From Streptomyces ferrugineus (GTDB lineage: Bacteria > Actinomycetota > Actinomycetes > Streptomycetales > Streptomycetaceae), in the NCBI RefSeq assembly GCF_015160855.1, contig NZ_CP063373.1, positions 9,213,001 to 9,277,000 on the forward strand: a stretch of 64,000 nt of DNA. Reading direction: 5' to 3'. Within the stretch, counting starts at the first letter, position 1. Each line of letters starts with the position of its first letter. Shown in pieces: positions 16,509 to 26,908 of this stretch. The notes under the pieces are model-generated. The model was given only the letters and a program-made list of their open reading frames with translations. It was not told where the DNA came from and made no database searches. The translations under genes and the position numbers were made by a program.

Positions 16509-16721
16509 TCAGAACAGCGGCAGCTGACCAGGGAACTCGGGCACGACGTACCCGTCCAACGCGGGCTGTGCGGCCCCGAGTTCCGCGTGTCGCCGTGATC
16601 CGGGACACGACACGAGTTCCCCGCTCTGCCGCGCGCCCGGCGGGTCGTGCCGTGCGAACCGACCGGCGACGACGGCGATCTCCCGCCGGCACTCGGGGCA
16701 TCTTCTGCGACGCGTGCTCAT
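16509..16721 (-). CDS. Small zinc-finger-like protein (CPEC)
   Basis: A 70-residue frame starts MSTRRRRCPECRREIAVVAG and has CPEC at 8-11, a further Cys at 39 and His residues, suggesting a small zinc-binding knuckle. The highly basic start and short length fit a nucleic-acid or protein-binding adaptor seen in streptomycetes. It converges with the SnoaL-like gene and lies downstream of the tRNA-Tyr terminator. The role is unknown, and the short length leaves some doubt that it is expressed. Confidence 0.6.
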   Translation of the reverse strand: MSTRRRRCPECRREIAVVAGRFARHDPPGARQSGELVSCPGSRRHAELGAAQPALDGYVVPEFPGQLPLF

Positions 16722-16758
16722 GGAGCCAGTGTGCCCCGCACACCACCCTGGAACGCGA

Positions 16759-16798
16759 AAACCCCTCCGCTCTACGTTTCCGTAGGTCGGAGGGGTTT
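16759..16798 (-). terminator. Terminator after tRNA-Tyr
   Basis: 11-bp stem AAACCCCTCCG/CGGAGGGGTTT with an inner CTAC/GTAG pairing, 9 bases past the tRNA 3' end. Its AAA/TTT ends may let it work in both directions. Confidence 0.85.
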
Positions 16799-16806
16799 CC
16801 CCAGTG

Positions 16807-16888
16807 TGGCGGCGCCAGGATTCGAACCTGGGAAGGCTGAGCCGGCAGATTTACAGTCTGCTCCCTTTGGCCGCTCGGGCACACCGCC
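16807..16888 (-). tRNA. tRNA-Tyr (GTA)
   Basis: 82-base class II tRNA: acceptor GGCGGTG/CGCCGCC, anticodon loop CTGTAAA giving GTA, a variable arm CCGGCTCAGCC, T loop TTCGAAT, and discriminator A. Confidence 0.95.
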
Positions 16889-17114
16889 GGGGTTCGCTGC
16901 CGTTCGAACCGCTTTTCGGCGGCCCTCCCCGGCAACGACGTAAACAATACCCGATGCACAGGGGTGCTTCGCCACCCGATTGATCGCCGCCCGGGGGACC
17001 ACGGGTGGCTAGGCTTGTCCGGATGCGGTCCGGGGCCTGCCCCGGGCTCGGCGGACACCCCCACGCCCGCTGATACGCACCCCACACGCACCCCGATACA
17101 AGGAGCCACAGGAC

Positions 17115-17603
17115 ATGGCCGACTCCAGTTTCGACATCGTCTCGAAGGTCGAGCGGCAGGAGGTCGACAACGCCCTCAACCAGGCCGCCAAGGAGATCTC
17201 GCAGCGCTACGACTTCAAGGGCGTGGGTGCCTCGATCTCGTGGTCCGGGGAGAAGATCCTCATGGAGGCGAACTCCGAGGACCGGGTCAACGCTGTCCTC
17301 GACGTCTTCCAGTCCAAGCTGATCAAGCGCGGGATCTCCCTGAAGGCCCTGGACGCGGGCGAGCCCCAGCTCTCGGGCAAGGAGTACAAGATCTTCGCGT
17401 CGATCCAGGAGGGCATCACCCAGGAGAACGCCAAGAAGGTGGCGAAGATCATTCGTGACGAGGGCCCGAAGGGCGTGAAGGCCCAGGTCCAGGGCGACGA
17501 GCTGCGGGTCAGCTCCAAGAGCCGGGACGACCTCCAGGCCGTGATCACCCTGCTGAAGGGCAAGGACTTCGACTTCGCGCTGCAGTTCGTGAACTACCGG
17601 TGA
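17115..17603 (+). CDS. yajQ: YajQ family nucleotide-binding protein
   Basis: The 162-residue protein has the full YajQ sequence pattern: [53 protein letters not shown] and the C-terminal [20 protein letters not shown]. YajQ proteins have two ferredoxin-like domains that bind nucleotides; a Xanthomonas relative is a cyclic-di-GMP effector. An AGGAG site precedes the start. It is monocistronic, divergent from tRNA-Tyr, with a terminator after it. Confidence 0.95.
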   Translation: MADSSFDIVSKVERQEVDNALNQAAKEISQRYDFKGVGASISWSGEKILMEANSEDRVNAVLDVFQSKLIKRGISLKALDAGEPQLSGKEYKIFASIQEGITQENAKKVAKIIRDEGPKGVKAQVQGDELRVSSKSRDDLQAVITLLKGKDFDFALQFVNYR

Positions 17604-17642
17604 GCCGCTGATCGCCGGCCCACGGTCCGGCTGATTCACGAG

Positions 17643-17679
17643 GAAGGGTGGGCACCCCCGGTGTGAGTGCCCACCCTTC
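17643..17679. terminator. Terminator between yajQ and the GlsB-like gene
   Basis: 13-bp perfect stem (17643-17655 with 17667-17679), 40 bases past the yajQ stop and 61 bases past the stop of the convergent GlsB-like gene; it may serve both. Confidence 0.85.
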
Positions 17680-17739
17680 TCGCCTGCTGGCTGCGGTCAG
17701 GAAGTGCGCTTCGGCTGTCGGTCCTCGCCCGGAGGTCGC

Positions 17740-18006
17740 TCAGTTGCGGGAATGACCGAACAGGAGGCGGTAGGCGATCAGGAGCACGAGGGAGCCGCCG
17801 ATCGCCGAGGCCCATGTCGCGCCGTCGTAGAAGTCCTTGGTGATCGGGTGGTCCAGCCAGCGGGCCGAGATCCAGCCACCGATGAACGCGCCCGCGACGC
17901 CGATGAGCGTCGTGCCGATGAAGCCGCCCGGGTCGCGGCCCGGCAGCAGGAACTTGGCGATGGCCCCGGCCAACAGCCCCAGAATGATCCAGCTGATGAT
18001 CGTCAT
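17740..18006 (-). CDS. GlsB/YeaQ/YmgE family small membrane protein
   Basis: From the ATG at 18006 the product is 88 residues, MTIISWIILGLLAGAIAKFL, with PGRDPGGFIGTTLIGVAGAF and three hydrophobic helices rich in Gly. This is the transglycosylase-associated (GlsB/YeaQ) family, often linked to envelope stress though its mechanism is unknown. It is divergent from the amino-acid permease gene. Confidence 0.88.
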   Translation of the reverse strand: MTIISWIILGLLAGAIAKFLLPGRDPGGFIGTTLIGVAGAFIGGWISARWLDHPITKDFYDGATWASAIGGSLVLLIAYRLLFGHSRN

Positions 18007-18142
18007 GCCCTGAACCTGCCCCTCCGCGCTGTGCCTGCACTGTTTCGGCACTGTGATTTCGGGCGCGCTTGTTCGTGCTCTGTTGATGAACAGGACGTCC
18101 CGGTGGCACCCCCCGGTTGCAGCGATCAGTAGGGTTCCGGCC

Positions 18143-19402
18143 ATGACACCGCCCAGCTCTGCCTCTCCCGAGCTGCGACGCACCCTGGGGGTCGGGGACG
18201 CCGTGGTGATCGGGCTCGGTTCGATGGTCGGGGCCGGCATCTTCGCCGCGCTCGGGCCCGCGGCGCGCGCGGCCGGGTCGGGACTGCTGCTGGGGCTGGC
18301 GGTCGCGGCCGTGGTCGCCTACTGCAACGCCACGTCGTCGGCACGCCTGGCCGCCCTGTATCCGGCCTCGGGCGGCACGTATGTCTACGGGCGGGAGCGG
18401 CTCGGGCCGTTCTGGGGTTATCTCGCGGGCTGGTCGTTCGTGGTCGGTAAGACGGCCTCCTGTGCGGCGATGGCGCTCACTGTGGGCGCGTATGTCTGGC
18501 CCGGGCAGGCGCATGCGGTGGCGGTCGCGGCCGTGGTCGCGCTGACCGCGGTGAACTACGGCGGTGTCCAGAAGTCCGCCTGGCTGACTCGGGCGATCGT
18601 GGCGGTGGTCCTCGCTGTCCTCGCCGCTGTGGTCGTCGTGTGCCTCGGGTCCGGGGAGTCCGATGCCGGGCGCCTGGACATCGGGACCTCGGCGGGCGTG
18701 GGCGGCGTGCTTCAGGCGGCCGGCCTGCTGTTCTTCGCGTTCGCCGGGTACGCGCGGATCGCGACCCTCGGTGAGGAGGTCCGGGACCCCACTCGCACCA
18801 TCCCCCGGGCGATTCCCCTGGCGCTGGGCATCGCGCTGGTGGTGTACGCGTGCGTGGCGGTGGCTGTCCTTTCTGTTCTGGGGTCGGATGGTCTCGGGCA
18901 GGCGGGCGCACCCCTGGCCGACGCGGTACAGGCGGCCGGCGTACCGGCGCTGGAGCCGGTGGTACGGGTGGGTGCCGCCGTCGCCGCGCTCGGCTCGCTG
19001 CTCGCCCTGATCCTGGGCGTCTCACGGACGACGCTGGCCATGGCCCGCGACCGGCATCTTCCCGGCGCTCTGGCGGCCGTGCATCCACGTTTCCAGGTGC
19101 CTCACCGGGCCGAACTCGCGGTGGGCGCGGTCGTCGCGGTCCTCGCCGCCACGGTGGACGTCCGAGGCGCGATCGGGTTCTCCTCCTTCGGTGTGCTGGC
19201 GTACTACGCCGTGGCCAACGCATCGGCCTGGACCCTCGACTCGACACCGGCTTCGCGCGTCGTACCGGCGGTGGGGCTTCTCGGGTGCGGGGTCCTGGCG
19301 TTCTCGCTGCCTGCGGTCTCGGTCGTTGTCGGTGCGGGTGTGCTGGCGGTGGGTGTGGTCGTGTACGGGGTACGGCGGTGGGTGGCGGCGCGGGGGCGTT
19401 AG
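18143..19402 (+). CDS. APC-superfamily amino acid permease
   Basis: The ATG at 18143 gives 419 residues with about 11-12 transmembrane helices. The APC consensus in helix 1, GLGSMVGAGIFAALGPAA, and the helix 6 region LLFFAFAGYARIATLGEEV are clear, as is the conserved loop DPTRTIPRAI. It probably imports or exchanges amino acids or amines by proton or substrate antiport; the substrate cannot be told. It appears to be a single-gene unit. After its stop, 19403-19669 contains nothing recognisable. Confidence 0.9.
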   Translation: MTPPSSASPELRRTLGVGDAVVIGLGSMVGAGIFAALGPAARAAGSGLLLGLAVAAVVAYCNATSSARLAALYPASGGTYVYGRERLGPFWGYLAGWSFVVGKTASCAAMALTVGAYVWPGQAHAVAVAAVVALTAVNYGGVQKSAWLTRAIVAVVLAVLAAVVVVCLGSGESDAGRLDIGTSAGVGGVLQAAGLLFFAFAGYARIATLGEEVRDPTRTIPRAIPLALGIALVVYACVAVAVLSVLGSDGLGQAGAPLADAVQAAGVPALEPVVRVGAAVAALGSLLALILGVSRTTLAMARDRHLPGALAAVHPRFQVPHRAELAVGAVVAVLAATVDVRGAIGFSSFGVLAYYAVANASAWTLDSTPASRVVPAVGLLGCGVLAFSLPAVSVVVGAGVLAVGVVVYGVRRWVAARGR

Positions 19403-19669
19403 GGCGTGAGGCTGCTGCTGTCGTGGTTGGCGGGGCGGGCGGCGGGCGGGCGGCGGTCGGGCGCGCCGAGGCGTAGGGCAGGACCGGTCCGCTCAGTGCC
19501 GTCGCGCTCGGCGGCGGGCGACTCGACCGGCCTCGGTCCCGTTGTGCGGCGATCCGCTCACGCCATCGAGAAACCGAATGCCTTCGGTCCACTCAGCGCA
19601 CTCGCCAACCGTCGGCCCACGTCCGCTCAGCCGGCGTCCGTCCACTCGCCGTCCGCCGATCGCGTCCCC

Positions 19670-20236
19670 TCAGAACGCTCGTGCCGTGGCCGTGCGTATG
19701 CGGAAGTCGGGCCAAGGGGCCAGCTCCTGTTCCTCGTTCATCTCCTCGTACCAGCCCGTGCCGTCCATCCAGGCGCACAGCCAGTCAGTGAGGCTCGGAG
19801 CGTCCACGTACCAGGCGTGGTCGGCGTCGTCGGCGTTCGGTTCGAAGAGCAGGACGGTGGCCCGAGGGCTGCGGCAGTCCACACAGGCGTACATCGCACA
19901 GCCCCAGTGGGATATCGGCAGTACGCCCTCGGGCCAGGGCCAGTCCGGGTCCTTGCGGGCGCTCTCGCGGTTGGCGAGGTACTGCGTGACGGCGGCGGGC
20001 TCGTCGGCCGGAGGGCTGTCGAGCAGGGGCAACAGGCCGTACTCCGGACCGAATCCACCGTCCCCTATACGAAGGTAGAGGTCGGCGAGCAGTGACGGCA
20101 GGCGGAAGCCGAGGGCGGTCTCGGCGCGGGCCACGGTGTCCGCGTCCACGGGCTCGGGAAGTGAAGTCCAGCCCCACGGTCGGGTGTCGCGGGCCTTGTC
20201 CGCCACCCTCGTCAGCAACTGCTCGTTCTCGGTCAT
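19670..20236 (-). CDS. SMI1/KNR4 (SUKH-1) family protein
   Basis: The start MTENEQLLTRVADKARDTRP at 20236 gives 188 residues. The SUKH core is visible as VARAETALGFRLPSLLADLY followed by RIGDGGFGPEYGLLPL, and later strands WPEGVLPISHWGCAMYACVD and ATVLLFEPN. SUKH proteins often act as immunity proteins against polymorphic toxins, but many streptomycete members stand alone. No toxin gene lies nearby here, so a general binding role is equally possible. Confidence 0.88.
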   Translation of the reverse strand: MTENEQLLTRVADKARDTRPWGWTSLPEPVDADTVARAETALGFRLPSLLADLYLRIGDGGFGPEYGLLPLLDSPPADEPAAVTQYLANRESARKDPDWPWPEGVLPISHWGCAMYACVDCRSPRATVLLFEPNADDADHAWYVDAPSLTDWLCAWMDGTGWYEEMNEEQELAPWPDFRIRTATARAF

Positions 20237-20332
20237 GCATTCATGATGCAAGCCGCCACTGACAACCGGTCGGGCCTGTGGACAACCGCCGGGTTGTGGA
20301 AAACCTGCGGCTCCCGCTGCCGTCCCGTTCGG

Positions 20333-20728
20333 CTACCAGCTCGATGCGAACGGCCTGTCCGTCGGCACGATTTCGCGGCCCAGCGGGAACAGCGACACCG
20401 GGATCAGCTTGAAGTTGGCGATGCCGAACGGGATCCCGATGATCGTGATGCACAGGGCGAGACCGGTGACGATATGGCCGATGGCGAGCCACCAGCCCGC
20501 CAGGACCAGCCACAGCACATTGCCGACGCAGGAGGGGGCTCCGGCGTCCCGGCGCTCGACCGTGGTGTACCCGAAGGGCCACAGGGCGTAGACGCCGATG
20601 CGGAAGGCGGCTATGCCGAACGGGATGCCGATGATGGTGATGCACAGCAGCAGGCCCGCGAGCAGATAGCCGAGAAACAGCCAAAAGCCGCTCAGGACGA
20701 GCCAGATGACGTTGAGGATGGTCTTCAT
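20333..20728 (-). CDS. YccF domain membrane protein
   Basis: The 131-residue protein contains two copies of the YccF unit: [20 protein letters not shown] and [20 protein letters not shown], each with the strongly conserved IGIPFG motif, plus a linker [12 protein letters not shown] that repeats the N-terminal [12 protein letters not shown]. About four membrane helices are predicted. The function is unknown. Its start overlaps the htpX stop by 4 bases (ATGA), so translation is coupled and a shared envelope-quality role is likely. Confidence 0.9.
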   Translation of the reverse strand: MKTILNVIWLVLSGFWLFLGYLLAGLLLCITIIGIPFGIAAFRIGVYALWPFGYTTVERRDAGAPSCVGNVLWLVLAGWWLAIGHIVTGLALCITIIGIPFGIANFKLIPVSLFPLGREIVPTDRPFASSW

Positions 20729-21588
20729 CGTGGGGGGCCTGCCATCTTCTCGAGCCGGGCAATACGTTCCGCCATCGGCGGGTGGGTGGAGAACATCTTC
20801 GAGAATCCCTGCCCCGGACGGAACGGGTTCGCGATCATCATGTGACTTGCGGTCTCGATGCGCGGCTCGGGGGGCAGCGGAAGCTGCTTGGTGCCGGCGT
20901 CGAGCTTGCGCAGGGCGCTGGCGAGGGCGCGCGGGTCGCCCGTGAGCTGGGCGCCGGAGGCGTCTGCCTCGTACTCTCTGGAGCGGCTGATGGCCAGCTG
21001 GATGAGCGTGGCGGCGAGCGGGCCCAGGATCATGATCAGCAGCATGCCCAGAAGGCCGGGGCCGTCATCGTCGTCGGAGCGGCCGATCGGGATCAGCCAG
21101 GCGAAGTTGACCAGGAACATGATCACCGAGGCCAGGGCGCCGGCGACCGACGAGATCAGGATGTCGCGGTTGTAGACGTGGCTCAACTCGTGGCCGATGA
21201 CACCGCGCAGTTCGCGCTCGTCGAGGATGCGCAGGATTCCTTCGGTGCAGCACACGGCGGCGTTGCGCGGATTGCGGCCCGTCGCGAACGCGTTCGGCGC
21301 CTCTGTCGGGGAGATGTACAGGCGCGGCATGGGCTGGCGCGCCTGGGTGGAGAGGTCGCGGACCATGCGGTACAGCGCCGGGGCCTCGAACTCGCTGACC
21401 GGGCGGGCGCGCATCGCGCGTAGCGCCAGCTTGTCGCTGTTCCAGTACGCGTACGCGTTCGTGCCCAGCGCGATCACAACTGCGACGACGAGCCCCATGC
21501 GGCCGAAGAAACTGCCGATGACGATGATGAGGGCGGACAGTCCCCCGAGGAGTACTGCGGTCCTGAGCCCGTTGTGCCGGCGGTGCAC
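20725..21588 (-). CDS. htpX: Zinc metalloprotease HtpX
   Basis: The 287-residue M48 protease has two N-terminal membrane helices, the zinc motif HELSH in [14 protein letters not shown], two more central hydrophobic segments, and the third ligand in [17 protein letters not shown]. HtpX cleaves misfolded membrane proteins on the cytoplasmic side together with FtsH. The C-terminus [18 protein letters not shown] is typical. It is translationally coupled to the YccF gene; 224 bases without a gene separate it from the nuoN stop. Confidence 0.95.
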   Translation of the reverse strand: MHRRHNGLRTAVLLGGLSALIIVIGSFFGRMGLVVAVVIALGTNAYAYWNSDKLALRAMRARPVSEFEAPALYRMVRDLSTQARQPMPRLYISPTEAPNAFATGRNPRNAAVCCTEGILRILDERELRGVIGHELSHVYNRDILISSVAGALASVIMFLVNFAWLIPIGRSDDDDGPGLLGMLLIMILGPLAATLIQLAISRSREYEADASGAQLTGDPRALASALRKLDAGTKQLPLPPEPRIETASHMMIANPFRPGQGFSKMFSTHPPMAERIARLEKMAGPPR

Positions 21589-21812
21589 GGTACGCCCTCC
21601 AAGTCGTGCGGCAGGGGAACCCTTTGCTGGTCGCTCTCCGATGCCACTGGTGCCGTGGTCTCACGTCCAGTGGACCCTTCTGTACTGGTCAACGCCAGGC
21701 GAGGGTCATGGGTTCCCTTGCGCGTACGGCTGCGGGAGTGGGCCGTACGGGTGAACACGCCCGCGCGCGTGAGGGAGGCGTCCCACGCGCGCGTACGGAG
21801 TGCTCCCCCGGT

Positions 21813-23336
21813 TCAGAAGAGCCCGGTGTCGGCGAAGCGCAGGATCAGCTGGGGGGCTCCGGACAGGGCGATGCCGACGACGCCGGTGAGGGCCATGGTG
21901 GCCGTGACCGGCGCGGGGACGAGGTGCCTGACGGGCTCGCCCTCGGGGGCGCGGAACAGCAGGGCCGTCCACTGGAGGTAGTAGAACAGCGCGATCACGA
22001 CATTGACGGCCATGACCACGGCCAGCCAGCCGAGGCCCGCGTCGACTGCGGCGGAGAAGACGGTGACCTTGGCGAAGAGACCGATGATGCCCGGCGGGAG
22101 CCCGGCGAGGCAGAGCAGGAAGAAGGCCAGGATCAGGGCGGACAGCGGGTTGCGCGCGTACAGGCCGCGGTAGTCGCTGATGCGGTTGAGGGTCTTCGTG
22201 CGGCCGACCAGGGCGGCCACCGCGAAGGCGCCGAGGTTCACGGCGGCGTACATGAGGGCGTAGGCGACGGTCGATCCGATGGACCGCTCGGCGTCGTCCG
22301 AGTACGCGGCGGCGGCGATTGGCACCAGGAGGTAGCCGGCCTGCCCGATGGAGGACCAGGCGAGCAGGCGTACCGCGCTGTACGCGCGCGTGGCCTGCTG
22401 ACGCAGGGCTCCGACGTTGCCGACGGTCATGGTGAGGGCGGCCAGCGCCGCGAGGGCGGGTCCCCAGACGTCGTCGTACGACGGCAGGGCGATGACCGTG
22501 ACGAGGATCAGGCCGGTGAAGCCGACGGCCTTGCCGACGACCGACAGGTAGGCGGCGACCGGCAGGGGCGCGCCTACGTAGGTGTCCGGCACCCAGAAGT
22601 GGAAGGGCACGGCGGCCGTCTTGAAGGCGAAGCCGACGAGAGTGAGGACGACTCCGGTCTGGGCGAGGGTCTGGAGCTGTCCGTCGACGTTCTGGATGCG
22701 GTCGGCGATCTGCGTGAGGTAGAGGGTGCCGGTGGAGGCGTACACGAAGCTGATGCCCATGAGGCTGACCGCCGTCGCGGTGACCGAGGACAGGAAGAAC
22801 TTCAGGGCCGCTTCGGAGGACTTGCGGTCGCCGTAGCGCAGGCCCACCAGCGCGAAGGCGGGGAGCGAGGCGACTTCCAGGGCGACGATGAGGGTCGCCA
22901 GGTCCCGGGAGGCGGGCAGCAGGGCGGCCCCGGCGGCCGAGGAGAGCAGCAGGAACCAGAACTCCCCTTCGGGAAGCTGCTTGTCGGCGTCCTTGAGGGC
23001 GGTGACCGACAGGAGGGCTGCGAGGAGGGCGCCGCCGAGGACCAGGAACTGGATGACGAGGGTGAAGCGGTCGGCCGTATAGCTGCACAGACCGGCGTCG
23101 CCGGCCAGGCAGAACGTCGAGCGGTCACCGTCGAGGAGCGGCAGCAGCATCAGCACGGACGCGGCAAGGCCGGCCACCGAGGTCCAGCCGAGCAGGGCCT
23201 TCTTGTTGTCCGCGACGAACAGGTCGGCGACGAGGACCGCGAGTCCGACGGCCGCCGCGATGGTGGGCGGCGCGATGGCGAGCCAGTCCACGGACTGGAC
23301 GAGGTTCGCGGCCAGCGGCTGGGCCAGGGAGCTCAT
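21813..23336 (-). CDS. nuoN: NADH-quinone oxidoreductase-like subunit N (partial complex I operon)
   Basis: The 507-residue antiporter-like membrane subunit starts at the ATG at 23336, overlapping the nuoM stop by 4 bases. About 14 helices are visible, including the conserved helix-7/8 region FAFKTAAVPFHFWVPDTYVG with the channel Lys, and GLPPGIIGLFAKVTVF. It is the last gene of the nuoABCHIJKLMN operon. It differs clearly from the other nuoN at the right edge of the window, so the genome has two paralogous membrane arms. Confidence 0.94.
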   Translation of the reverse strand: MSSLAQPLAANLVQSVDWLAIAPPTIAAAVGLAVLVADLFVADNKKALLGWTSVAGLAASVLMLLPLLDGDRSTFCLAGDAGLCSYTADRFTLVIQFLVLGGALLAALLSVTALKDADKQLPEGEFWFLLLSSAAGAALLPASRDLATLIVALEVASLPAFALVGLRYGDRKSSEAALKFFLSSVTATAVSLMGISFVYASTGTLYLTQIADRIQNVDGQLQTLAQTGVVLTLVGFAFKTAAVPFHFWVPDTYVGAPLPVAAYLSVVGKAVGFTGLILVTVIALPSYDDVWGPALAALAALTMTVGNVGALRQQATRAYSAVRLLAWSSIGQAGYLLVPIAAAAYSDDAERSIGSTVAYALMYAAVNLGAFAVAALVGRTKTLNRISDYRGLYARNPLSALILAFFLLCLAGLPPGIIGLFAKVTVFSAAVDAGLGWLAVVMAVNVVIALFYYLQWTALLFRAPEGEPVRHLVPAPVTATMALTGVVGIALSGAPQLILRFADTGLF

Positions 23337-24907
23337 CGGGTGCCTCCTGCGAGGAGCTGCTGCACGGCCGGGTCGGTCAGGCCGAGGAGGGTCTTGGGCC
23401 ACAGTCCGGCGACGACGGTGAGGGCGACGAGCGGGGTCCAGGCCGCGAACTCGTAACTCTGGACGTCGGCGAGCTTCGGGGCTTCCCGCGGCGCGGCGCC
23501 CATGCAGACGCGGCGGACCACGACGAGCAGGTAGGCGGCCGTGAGGAGGGTGCCGAAGGCGCCGATCGTCATGAAGGTGAGGAAGGCCGGGCGGCTGAGG
23601 CCGGCGGCGGGTTCGAACGCGCCGAACAGCGCGAGCATCTCGCCCCAGAACCCGGCGAGACCCGGCAGCCCGAGCGAGGCGACCGCGGCGAAGGCGAGCA
23701 GGCCGCCCAGGCGCGGGGCCTTGCCGTACAGCGCGGCTCCGGTCTCCTCGGCGAGGGCGTCGAGGTCGGTGGTGCCCGTACGGTCCTTCAGTGCGCCGAC
23801 CAGGAAGAACAGCAGGCCGGTGATGAGGCCGTGGGCGATGTTGGCGAACAGGGCGCCGTTCACGCCGGTCGGGGTCATCGTGGCGATGCCGAGCAGGACG
23901 AAGCCCATGTGGCCGACGGAGGAGTATGCGATGAGGCGCTTGAGGTCGCCCTTCGCGCCCTGCTTGGCGAGGGCGAGGCAGGCCAGGGATCCGTAGATGA
24001 TCCCGACGACGGCGAAGGCTGCGAGGTACGGCGCGAAGTCCGCGAACCCGTCGGGTGTGATCGGCAGCAGGATGCGGACGAACCCGTAGGTGCCCATCTT
24101 CAGCAGGACACCGGCCAGCAGGACCGAGCCGACGGTCGGCGCGGCGGTGTGGGCGTCGGGCAGCCAGCTGTGCAGCGGCCACATCGGCGTCTTCACCGCG
24201 AGCCCGATCCCGATCGCCAGAACGGCGATGACCTGCACGGATGTGGTCAGTGACCGGCCGTTGTCAGTGGCGAGTGCCACCATGTCGAATGTGCCCGCCT
24301 TGATTCCGATCAGGAGCAGGCCGAGCAGCATGACCACGGAGCCGAGCAGCGTGTAGAGGATGAACTTCCAGGCGGCCGCGGCCCGGTCCTCGCCGCCCCA
24401 GCGGGCGATGAGGAAGTACATCGGGATCAGGACCATCTCGAAGGCGAGGAAGAACAGCAGCAGGTCGAGGACGGCGAAGGTGGCGAGGGTGCCGGACTCC
24501 AGGACGAGCAGCAGTGCGACGAAGGCCTTCGGGGTCGGGCCCGAAGGCATCTTGAAGTACGAGTAGAGCGCGCAGAGGAAGGTCAGCAGCGCGGTCAGGA
24601 CCAGAAGGGGGAGGGAGATGCCGTCGATGCCGAGGTGGATGCGCACGTCGAGTGCGGGGATCCAGCTGATGTCCGTGCTGGCCTGCATCTTCGACGGCTG
24701 GTCGTGGTCGAAGCCGAGCGCGAGGATGATCGCCGCGATGAGGACCGCGCCGGTGACGGTGACGCCGTGCCGGAGCACCGCCTGCTCGGGGGACTTCCCC
24801 TTCAGTCCGGGCGGGGCGGGCAGAAGGGCGGCGGCCGCGCCGAGGAGCGGGCCGACGACGACGAACGCCAGAAGGAACTGCATCACGGACTCGTTGATAT
24901 CGATCAC
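23333..24907 (-). CDS. nuoM: NADH-quinone oxidoreductase-like subunit M
   Basis: The 524-residue antiporter-like subunit has about 14 helices with the diagnostic VKTPMWPLHSWLPDAHTAAP, LLKMGTYGFVRILLP, and the early Glu in FLAFEMVLIPMYFLI. These residues form one of the proton half-channels of complex I. It begins 6 bases after the nuoL stop and overlaps nuoN, so the three antiporter-like subunits are translated in series. Confidence 0.95.
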   Translation of the reverse strand: MIDINESVMQFLLAFVVVGPLLGAAAALLPAPPGLKGKSPEQAVLRHGVTVTGAVLIAAIILALGFDHDQPSKMQASTDISWIPALDVRIHLGIDGISLPLLVLTALLTFLCALYSYFKMPSGPTPKAFVALLLVLESGTLATFAVLDLLLFFLAFEMVLIPMYFLIARWGGEDRAAAAWKFILYTLLGSVVMLLGLLLIGIKAGTFDMVALATDNGRSLTTSVQVIAVLAIGIGLAVKTPMWPLHSWLPDAHTAAPTVGSVLLAGVLLKMGTYGFVRILLPITPDGFADFAPYLAAFAVVGIIYGSLACLALAKQGAKGDLKRLIAYSSVGHMGFVLLGIATMTPTGVNGALFANIAHGLITGLLFFLVGALKDRTGTTDLDALAEETGAALYGKAPRLGGLLAFAAVASLGLPGLAGFWGEMLALFGAFEPAAGLSRPAFLTFMTIGAFGTLLTAAYLLVVVRRVCMGAAPREAPKLADVQSYEFAAWTPLVALTVVAGLWPKTLLGLTDPAVQQLLAGGTR

Positions 24908-24913
24908 GCCTGC

Positions 24914-26908
24914 TCACGCTCCCGTGGCGACGAGGACGGCGGCGACCGCGAGGACGACGGTGCCGGCGAGCAGCGCGCTCACATAGGTCTGCACATTGCC
25001 GGTCTGGGCGCGCCGTACGGCGATGCCGAGCCAGCGGGGTAGGGCGCCCGCGCCTCGTACGTAGGTGTCGACGACCTCGCGGTCGAGGAACCGGACGAGA
25101 CTCGCGCCGCCCTGGACCGGGCGGACGAACAACGCCCGGTAGACGGCATCGAGGTGGAAGCCGACGGCGGCGTGCCGGTGCAGCGGGCCGAGCAGCAGCC
25201 GGCCGGGGTCCGCCGGGTCGGGCGCGTAGGCCACTCCCCCGTACACGGGCGCGTGACTGGCGATGGCCTCGGCCTCGACCTGGGCGGCGTCGCCCTCGGG
25301 GTGGGCCGCGACCGCACCCAGCGGCACGCGGGCGGCGAGCGAGGTGGTGTGGCGCCAGGCGGCGTAGGTGACGATGCCGCCGACCAGGGCCACGCCCGTG
25401 CCGACGACGGAGGTGGTGAGGGTCGGGGTGAGGTCGTCGCCGTCGAACCAGTCGGGGAGCACGCGGTAGGCGAACGCTCCGACGGCGAGGGACGGGGCGG
25501 CGAGCACCCACAGCACCACGGTCATGGTCAGCGGCTGCCTGCCGTGGTCGGGGGCCTCGGCGCCCCGGCCGCGGAAGGCCAGCAGCCACAGGCGCATCGC
25601 GTACGCGGCGGTGAGCAGGGCCGTGAGCAGGCCGGCGAGGAGGACGAGCCAGCCCGCGGCGCCGGGGGCGTGCTCGGTGCTGCCGGTGGCGACGTGTTCG
25701 GCGGCGCCGAGGACGGACTCCTTGGAGAAGAAGCCGCTGAAGGGCGGGATCGCGGCGAGCGCGAGGAGCGCCACGGTCATCGTCCAGTAGGCGTCGGGGA
25801 CGCGGTCGCGCAGGTGGCTCATGCGGGACATGGCGGCCAGCGAGTTGGTGCCGGCGGCGTGGATGATCACGCCGGCCGCGAGGAACAGCAGCGCCTTGAA
25901 GGCGCCGTGCGACAGGAGGTGGAAGACGGCGGCACCGCGGTCGGCGACGGCGAGGGCGCCGGTCATGTAGCCGAGCTGGCCGATCGTCGAGTAGGCGAGG
26001 ACGCGCTTGATGTCGTCCTGGGCGAGCGCGGCGAGCGCCGAGCCGGCCATGGTGACGGCGGCCATCACGGCGAGGACGATCATCGCGGCCCGGGATGCCT
26101 CGAAGACCGGGAGGAGCCGGGCGATGAAGTAGACACCGGCGGCGACCATCGTCGCGGCGTGGATCAGCGCGGAGACGGGCGTCGGGCCCGCCATCGCGTC
26201 CGGGAGCCAGGTGTGCAGCGGGAACTGCGCCGACTTGCCCGCAACGCCCGCGAGAAGCAGCAGGGCGATCAGCGTCGGGTGGTCGAGTCCGCCGCTCGCG
26301 ACGGTGTCGAGGACCTTCGTGATGCGGAACGACCCGGCGTCGGTGGCCAGCGCGAACAGGCCGATGAGGAAAGGGACGTCGCCGAGCTTGGTCACCAGGA
26401 AGGCCTTGATGGAGGCGGCGCGGGCCTCCGGGGTCTCCCAGTAGTGGCCGACCAGGAAGTACGAGCAGATGCCCATGATCTCCCAGCCGACCAGCAGCAC
26501 CATCAGGTCGCCGGAGTAGACGACGAGCAGCATCGCGGAGGTGAACAGGGAGACCAGCGCGGCGTACGACGGGTAGCGCGGGTCCTCGCGCAGATAGCCC
26601 GTGGAGTAGATCTGCACGCAGGTGGCGACGACGCCGACGAGTACGGCGACGAGGGCGGCGAAGCCGTCGACGTACAGGGCGAGTTCGATCGGGACCGAGC
26701 CGGTGGGCGTCAGTCCGGTGGCGGCGTTGACCGCCTGGTCGCCGCCCTGGCGCACGGCGACCACCGCGGCGAGTACCAGCGAGGCGAATGTCGGCAGTAC
26801 GGCGAGCGGGCGGACGAAGCCGGGGGCTGTGCGGCCCAGGAGCAGGCCGGCCGCGGCGCCGAGGAACGGAAGGAGGGGGACGAGTACGGCGAGGGTGGTC
26901 GTGGTCAC
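24914..26908 (-). CDS. nuoL: NADH-quinone oxidoreductase-like subunit L
   Basis: The 664-residue subunit shows [20 protein letters not shown] and [20 protein letters not shown], the signature of NuoL, plus [20 protein letters not shown]. The C-terminus holds the long lateral region that runs along the membrane arm, followed by a final helix, [20 protein letters not shown]. It overlaps nuoK by 4 bases. It should provide the distal proton channel of the complex. Confidence 0.95.
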   Translation of the reverse strand: MTTTTLAVLVPLLPFLGAAAGLLLGRTAPGFVRPLAVLPTFASLVLAAVVAVRQGGDQAVNAATGLTPTGSVPIELALYVDGFAALVAVLVGVVATCVQIYSTGYLREDPRYPSYAALVSLFTSAMLLVVYSGDLMVLLVGWEIMGICSYFLVGHYWETPEARAASIKAFLVTKLGDVPFLIGLFALATDAGSFRITKVLDTVASGGLDHPTLIALLLLAGVAGKSAQFPLHTWLPDAMAGPTPVSALIHAATMVAAGVYFIARLLPVFEASRAAMIVLAVMAAVTMAGSALAALAQDDIKRVLAYSTIGQLGYMTGALAVADRGAAVFHLLSHGAFKALLFLAAGVIIHAAGTNSLAAMSRMSHLRDRVPDAYWTMTVALLALAAIPPFSGFFSKESVLGAAEHVATGSTEHAPGAAGWLVLLAGLLTALLTAAYAMRLWLLAFRGRGAEAPDHGRQPLTMTVVLWVLAAPSLAVGAFAYRVLPDWFDGDDLTPTLTTSVVGTGVALVGGIVTYAAWRHTTSLAARVPLGAVAAHPEGDAAQVEAEAIASHAPVYGGVAYAPDPADPGRLLLGPLHRHAAVGFHLDAVYRALFVRPVQGGASLVRFLDREVVDTYVRGAGALPRWLGIAVRRAQTGNVQTYVSALLAGTVVLAVAAVLVATGA

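Noticed and set aside
13552..16888. tRNA genes as attachment sites of an integrated element
   Set aside because: No integrase, partial tRNA duplicate or direct repeat was found beside tRNA-Met, tRNA-Thr or tRNA-Tyr.
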